DNA of 64,000 bases from Catellatospora sp. TT07R-123 (GTDB lineage: Bacteria > Actinomycetota > Actinomycetes > Mycobacteriales > Micromonosporaceae). The notes below the pieces were generated by a model. It saw only the letters and a program-made list of their open reading frames with translations. It was not told the DNA's origin and did no database searches. Below are positions 61,301 through 64,000 of the stretch, piece by piece; position 1 is the first letter of the stretch, and every line of letters begins with the position of its first letter. The stretch lies in NCBI RefSeq assembly GCF_018327705.1, contig NZ_BNEM01000001.1, positions 2,666,001 to 2,730,000 on the forward strand. The letters run 5' to 3'. Made by a program: the position numbers and the translations under genes.

Positions 61301-61839
61301 ACGCCATCGAGCAGGTGCTGCACCTGGCCCGGCGCAGCGGCTTCCACCGGGTGCTGCGGGGGGCGGCGGCGCACGCGGCCCTGTGCCGGGCGTTGCAGGG
61401 CCGGGCCGAGGAGGCCGTGTCGCTGCTGGGCGAGCTGGACCGCGACTGGCGGGCCCGGGTGATGCTGCCGTACGGCGAGTGGGCGGCCGCGGCGGGCCAC
61501 GCGGGCAGCGTGCTGGGCGCGGAGGCGGCCGTGCGGGTGCGGACCATGCTGGAGCTGTCGCCGCGGCGTACGCCGTGGGTCCAGGCCGCCCTGGCGACCG
61601 TGACCGGCGACCACCTGGCGGCCGCGGCGCACTTCGCCCGGATCGGCGACGCCAGCGACCGCGCGCTGTCGCTGTCCTGGGCCGCCCGCACCGGCGGCCT
61701 GGACCAGCCGCTGCTCACCGAACTGCACGACTTCGCCGCCCGCAACCACGCGCCGGGCCTGCTCCCCCCGCCCCCTACGGCCTCAGCCACCCGCCCCGGT
61801 GCCGCCCGCCCCTCGCGCCGCACCCGCCCACCCCGTTGA
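58387..61839 (+). CDS. Zinc-ribbon/class III cyclase/AAA-TPR regulatory protein
   Basis: A 1150-residue protein. Two zinc ribbons open it (C6/C9/C20/C23 and C31/C34/C45/C48). A class III nucleotidyl cyclase domain follows (65-215: D73 in LFLDMVGFTTF, K113 and D117 in EKYIGDAV, N188 and R192). Then come an AAA/STAND ATPase (Walker A GPAGIGKSRLL near 284, Walker B LVFEDMHWADEA) and a long TPR-like helical half. The usual base-specifying Asp of adenylyl cyclases is Ile181, so the product is uncertain. A Crp regulator lies 2.5 kb upstream. Confidence 0.9.
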   Translation: MNTPTCVHCSRVAGPDDRFCGGCGASLTPPCVHCGRAVAFGDAFCTGCGSPLTAPVAAVVHEDRRQVSVLFLDMVGFTTFSEQADPEQVRTLQQEYFATVRQVVRQYGGVVEKYIGDAVMAIFGAPVATETDALRAVRAGLEAQRVLGRGRLGTAVAFRAGVATGEALVDVGAARDGGQAIVAGDVVNTAARLQAAAEPGSVLVCAETAQTTAEDIEYDERPARTLRGRTASSRVFLAVSARLRRRDRDESTPMVNRDHERGLLVTALHRSIRDRSTQLVTVFGPAGIGKSRLLRELSRHAERIPDTAVTWRVGHCPPFGENVTFAALAEIVKAQVGILDTDDEGTARTRLETALRAMVGELEAARLADALGPLVGLPGAGLSPGETESAWRRFLLAMTKAAPTVLVFEDMHWADEAMLRFVEMLGSIGPGVPLLVIATARPELRERRPDWTSAVTGAVSVSLGPMHDEHIAAMYRLMFGQAVFPSTGVKPLVELAGGNPLYAHEFVRMLVERGELRPVGANWALAGGDTTPMPQTVQAVIANRLDLLDPTDRAVLQAAAVVGTQFWPGPVAAALNVTPDVVVRSLRRLQQRDIVAEHPASAMAGEPEYGFRHVLVRDVCYQRLPRAERVSRHQRTADWLEQISDNRATDLAEVLANHRWAAHEIARTLGMDPTPYAPPARAALHRAALRAYALHALDTAAMLVDRALSLKLDGDPVLELFSIELALFRDPAAFGRDNGVQQLADLAEELTRAGERAAAARALTLLGTVAWSRADRAATLAYLDSAVERYEELPETLEKAEALLELARVHMMNFETEPAIAASEAAADIADRLGLAEARANARITSAISRYMAGDPTGFADLEVLTDHCREHRLTSRRRAVQNLAWACLEEGDLARHYRLLAEQRTVDVAGGLSLATSFHKEAADAYFAGDWVTQVRAISETMRTNAAEWDPTSVLTSSWIRVLRGEPTDDDAIEQVLHLARRSGFHRVLRGAAAHAALCRALQGRAEEAVSLLGELDRDWRARVMLPYGEWAAAAGHAGSVLGAEAAVRVRTMLELSPRRTPWVQAALATVTGDHLAAAAHFARIGDASDRALSLSWAARTGGLDQPLLTELHDFAARNHAPGLLPPPPTASATRPGAARPSRRTRPPR

Positions 61840-61855
61840 TCGACGGGCCGGGAGG

Positions 61856-62554
61856 TCAGGCGGCGGGAGCCGGGGTGGGGGTGGGGGCGTTCTTGAGTTT
61901 GGCGGCGTAGATGTCGACGTACTGGCGGCCGGAGAGCTCCATGAGCTCGTACATGATCTCGTCGGTGGCGGCGCGTTCGACGAAGCGGTCGCCGGCCATG
62001 CCCTCGTAGCGGGAGAAGTCGAGCGGGGCGCCGAAGCGGATGCCGACACGCATCACCCGGGGAATGATCTTGCCGGTCGGCTGGACGACGTCGGAGTTGA
62101 GCATCGCGACGGGGATCACCACCGCGCCGCTCTCCAGCGCCAGCCGGGCCACGCCGGTCTTGCCGCGGAACAGGCGGCCGTCCGGCGAGCGGGTGCCCTC
62201 GGGGTAGATGCCGGCCAGGCCGCCCGCGCGCAGCACCCGCAGCTGGGTGTCCAGGGCCGCCTGCGCGGCCCGGCCGCCGGAGCGGTCCACCGGGATCGTC
62301 CCGGTGCCCACGAAGAACATCTTGGTCAGCCAGCCCTTGAGCCCCTTGCCGGTGAAGTACTCCGCCTTGGCCACGAAGGTGACCTTCCGCTTCACGACCA
62401 GTGGCATGAAGATGGAGTCCGAGAAGGAGAGGTGGTTGCTGGCGAGGATCGCCGGACCGGTGTCGGGCACGTGCTCCAGGCCCTCCACCTGCGGACGGAA
62501 GATCAACTTCAGCAGCGGCCCCAGGATGATGTACTTCAGCAGCCAGTAGAGCAC
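61856..62554 (-). CDS. plsC: 1-acyl-sn-glycerol-3-phosphate acyltransferase-like protein
   Basis: A 232-residue membrane-associated acyltransferase. The catalytic HX4D motif is SNHLSFSDS (H41, D46), and the acceptor motif is YPEGTRSPDG. An N-terminal helix anchors it. It should acylate lysophosphatidate or a related lipid. GTG start at 62554. The C-terminal tail is Pro-rich. It is the counterpart of Rv2182c and closes the conserved mycobacterial block. Confidence 0.9.
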   Translation of the reverse strand: MLYWLLKYIILGPLLKLIFRPQVEGLEHVPDTGPAILASNHLSFSDSIFMPLVVKRKVTFVAKAEYFTGKGLKGWLTKMFFVGTGTIPVDRSGGRAAQAALDTQLRVLRAGGLAGIYPEGTRSPDGRLFRGKTGVARLALESGAVVIPVAMLNSDVVQPTGKIIPRVMRVGIRFGAPLDFSRYEGMAGDRFVERAATDEIMYELMELSGRQYVDIYAAKLKNAPTPTPAPAA

Positions 62555-62694
62555 TTAGTCCCGTCCAGGTCTGATTGGGCGAACGTGGCATGCATCGCAG
62601 AGCCTACTGCCGCAACTCGGGGGAAACGTGTCAGGATTTGATGCGGTGCCCACCGGCGCCGATCGAGCCCCATAGCCGCCAAGGAGTGTGTCAG

Positions 62695-63264
62695 GTGCCA
62701 GCCACCGACGACCCGGACCGCACCCCGGCCGAGCCGGCCCGGGGCGGCCACTCGGGCGACCAGGCCACGCCCGAGCAGGTGGACGCCGAGTTCGCGCGGA
62801 TCGTGGCCGCCTTCGACCGCCCGGTCGCCACCCCCACCTGGCCCGCGCCCGAGGAAGCCCCGAGCAGCGGAACCACCGCCGGGCCGATCTGGCCTGCCGG
62901 CGGGCCCATGCTGAACCGCCCCGCACTGTCCGGCGACCCGCGCGCGGCCGGACCGCACGACCCGTCGCTGCTCGACGGGCTGGACACGTTCGGTTCCGGG
63001 CTGCCCGACGACGCCCCCGAGGAGTTCGTCCCGCCGCCGCCCCCGCCGCTGCCCCGGGTCCCGTTCGCGGCGGTCCTGGCCGTGGTGTCGATCGTGTTCG
63101 GTTTCGTGCTGTTCTTCGACACCAGCCTGCTGCCGCTCAACGAGCGGGTGAACATGCTGCTGGCGCTCACCGGCATCCTGGGCGGCGCGACCGCGCTGGT
63201 GCTGCGGCTGCGCCCCGGCGACGAGGACGACGAGCAGCCCCACGACGACGGCGCGGTGGTCTGA
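62695..63264 (+). CDS. Membrane protein with an acidic, Pro-rich cytoplasmic N-terminus
   Basis: A 189-residue protein. About 120 residues of Pro/Ala/Asp-rich sequence (PEQVDAEFARIVAAFDRPV, and a PPPPPPLPRVP run) precede two hydrophobic helices (about 126-145, 155-170) and an acidic tail. No family is recognised. The GTG at 62695 has AAGGAG 8 nt upstream, so the longer reading frame is rejected. It is divergent from plsC. Confidence 0.7.
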   Translation: MPATDDPDRTPAEPARGGHSGDQATPEQVDAEFARIVAAFDRPVATPTWPAPEEAPSSGTTAGPIWPAGGPMLNRPALSGDPRAAGPHDPSLLDGLDTFGSGLPDDAPEEFVPPPPPPLPRVPFAAVLAVVSIVFGFVLFFDTSLLPLNERVNMLLALTGILGGATALVLRLRPGDEDDEQPHDDGAVV

Positions 63265-63283
63265 CCGCCCGGGGCCCGACAGG

Positions 63284-63311
63284 CCGTCCGGCCGGATACC
63301 CGGCCGGACGG
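63284..63311. terminator. Bidirectional terminator
   Basis: A perfect 12-bp stem, CCGTCCGGCCGG and complement, with an ATAC loop. Between the convergent 62695 and 63324 genes. Confidence 0.75.
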
Positions 63312-63323
63312 TGACCGGCGCCG

Positions 63324-64000
63324 TCAGCTCGACTTCTCCAGCCAGTCGAGGATGGCGTCGATGGGCTCGCGCCACCGCGTGTCCAGCATCAGGTCATGGC
63401 CCATGCCCGGGAACAGCAGCGGGGCGCCGCCGTAGTGACGGGCCACCCGGCGCAGCGCCGACGCGGACACGATCCGGTCGTCGGGGCTGCCCACGACCAG
63501 CACCGGCGGGTCGCCCACCGGCGGCTCGGGCTTGCGTCCGGCCAGCAGCTGCCACTGGGCGCGGCTGGAGGCCCGGCCCAGGCGGGCGGCGTAGGCGCGG
63601 CCCGCGCTGGCGGGCAGCTCCCGGCTGAACAACTGCCCGGCGGGCAGCCGCAGCCCGGCTCCGAACGCCGCCGGCAGGCTCACCGTCGGGTTGCGCAGCG
63701 CGGTGCCCAGGCCGCCGAAGACCGGCGACAGCAGCACCGCGGCGCGGGCCGGGTAGCGCGCGAGCGCGTGCGCGGTCACCAGGGCGCCGGCGCCGTGGCC
63801 CACGATCACGGCCCGGCGCGGCAGGCTCGCCGCGGCCTGGGCCACATCGTGGGCGTACGCCCGAAGGTCCGCCTTGCGCACCTTGGCGCTCTCGCCGTGC
63901 CCGCGCAGGCTCACCGCGTACGCGGCGAAGCCCCGGTCGGCGGCGTGCTCCAGCCAGTGCTCGGCGAAGACCCAGGCCCCGTGGCCGAAGCCGGGGACGA
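63324..64000 (-). CDS. Alpha/beta hydrolase-fold protein, 5' end outside the window
   Basis: 225 codons are visible, and the frame is still open at the right edge. VPGFGHGAW matches the oxyanion segment, and SLRGHGESAK follows. The nucleophile elbow reads GHGAG, not GxSxG, so the catalytic Ser is Gly. The Asp (VVGSPDDRIVS) and His (PGMGHDLMLD) remain. It may be inactive, or use a different nucleophile. The gene lies convergently to 62695 with a terminator between. The identity of the start cannot be judged. Confidence 0.8.
   Translation of the reverse strand, partial: VPGFGHGAWVFAEHWLEHAADRGFAAYAVSLRGHGESAKVRKADLRAYAHDVAQAAASLPRRAVIVGHGAGALVTAHALARYPARAAVLLSPVFGGLGTALRNPTVSLPAAFGAGLRLPAGQLFSRELPASAGRAYAARLGRASSRAQWQLLAGRKPEPPVGDPPVLVVGSPDDRIVSASALRRVARHYGGAPLLFPGMGHDLMLDTRWREPIDAILDWLEKSS

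Overview
The window is GC-rich (roughly 70 percent or more by eye) actinomycete chromosome. It is collinear, gene order and strand included, with the Mycobacterium tuberculosis block Rv2166c-Rv2182c as I know it: mraZ (-), metF-like (-), idsA (+), mptA-like (+), Rv2175c (-), pknL (+), aroG (-), oligoribonuclease/exoRNase AS (-), plsC-like (-). The MoxR/DUF58/TgpA operon, the ImuA'-ImuB-DnaE2 mutasome, the SAV_6107 HEPN gene and the lack of mycolate genes suggest Micromonosporaceae (a Micromonospora or Catellatospora-like relative) rather than a mycobacterium. The genus is inference.

Layout. 1-1100: start of the division cluster (rsmH start, mraZ and its MraZ-box promoter) and a small secreted protein. 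1387-4131: murT-gatD (lipid II amidation) and a TVP38 membrane protein. 4149-8370: a DUF559/AbiEi-like gene between two inverted copies of a palindromic repeat, then leuS with a probable leader-peptide attenuator. 8583-13434: moxR-DUF58-tgpA. 13629-19538: DUF3040, dinB, a phosphodiesterase/methyltransferase pair, a PASTA-like lipoprotein and a secreted trypsin-like protease. 19647-26622: dnaE2, imuB, imuA', HEPN protein, with two LexA-like boxes upstream. 26702-30652: EamA, YbaK, GNAT, a degenerate CDP-alcohol phosphatidyltransferase, metF. 30733-34984: a GntR regulator with two Cys-rich small proteins and palindromic operators, a HEAT-like protein and an XRE/TPR regulator. 34995-43621: isoprenyl synthase, RNase Sa-like protein, mannosyltransferase, heterodimeric lycopene cyclase, Rv2175c, PknL with four PASTA domains, endonuclease IV, and an iron-box-controlled bfd-bfr pair. 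43816-48690: threonine aldolase, two tandem paralogous membrane proteins, an IS982-like element with a CTAG duplication, type II DAHP synthase. 48835-55874: small proteins, proC, a PPi-type phosphofructokinase, exoRNase AS, DUF1028, a repeat-rich intergenic zone, a phosphotransferase and a Crp regulator. 56082-64000: a CebR-boxed GH5-CBM2 enzyme, a cyclase/ATPase/TPR regulator, plsC, a membrane protein and an incomplete alpha/beta hydrolase.

Two signals run through the window. First, at least thirteen intergenic palindromes fall into five sequence families (A-E); families A and C are about 62 bp, D is 57 bp, and several copies sit between convergent genes or next to each other. I know of no described element they match, and they are the best candidate for something new. 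Second, many genes start 6-8 nt after a TANNNT -10 hexamer, so leaderless transcription appears common and was used to refine several starts.

Functionally the window joins cell-envelope building (murT/gatD, mannosyltransferase, PknL, plsC, division cluster), DNA damage tolerance (dinB, imuA'/imuB/dnaE2, endonuclease IV) and central metabolism (metF, aroG, proC, PPi-PFK, leuS). Accessory genes are interspersed.
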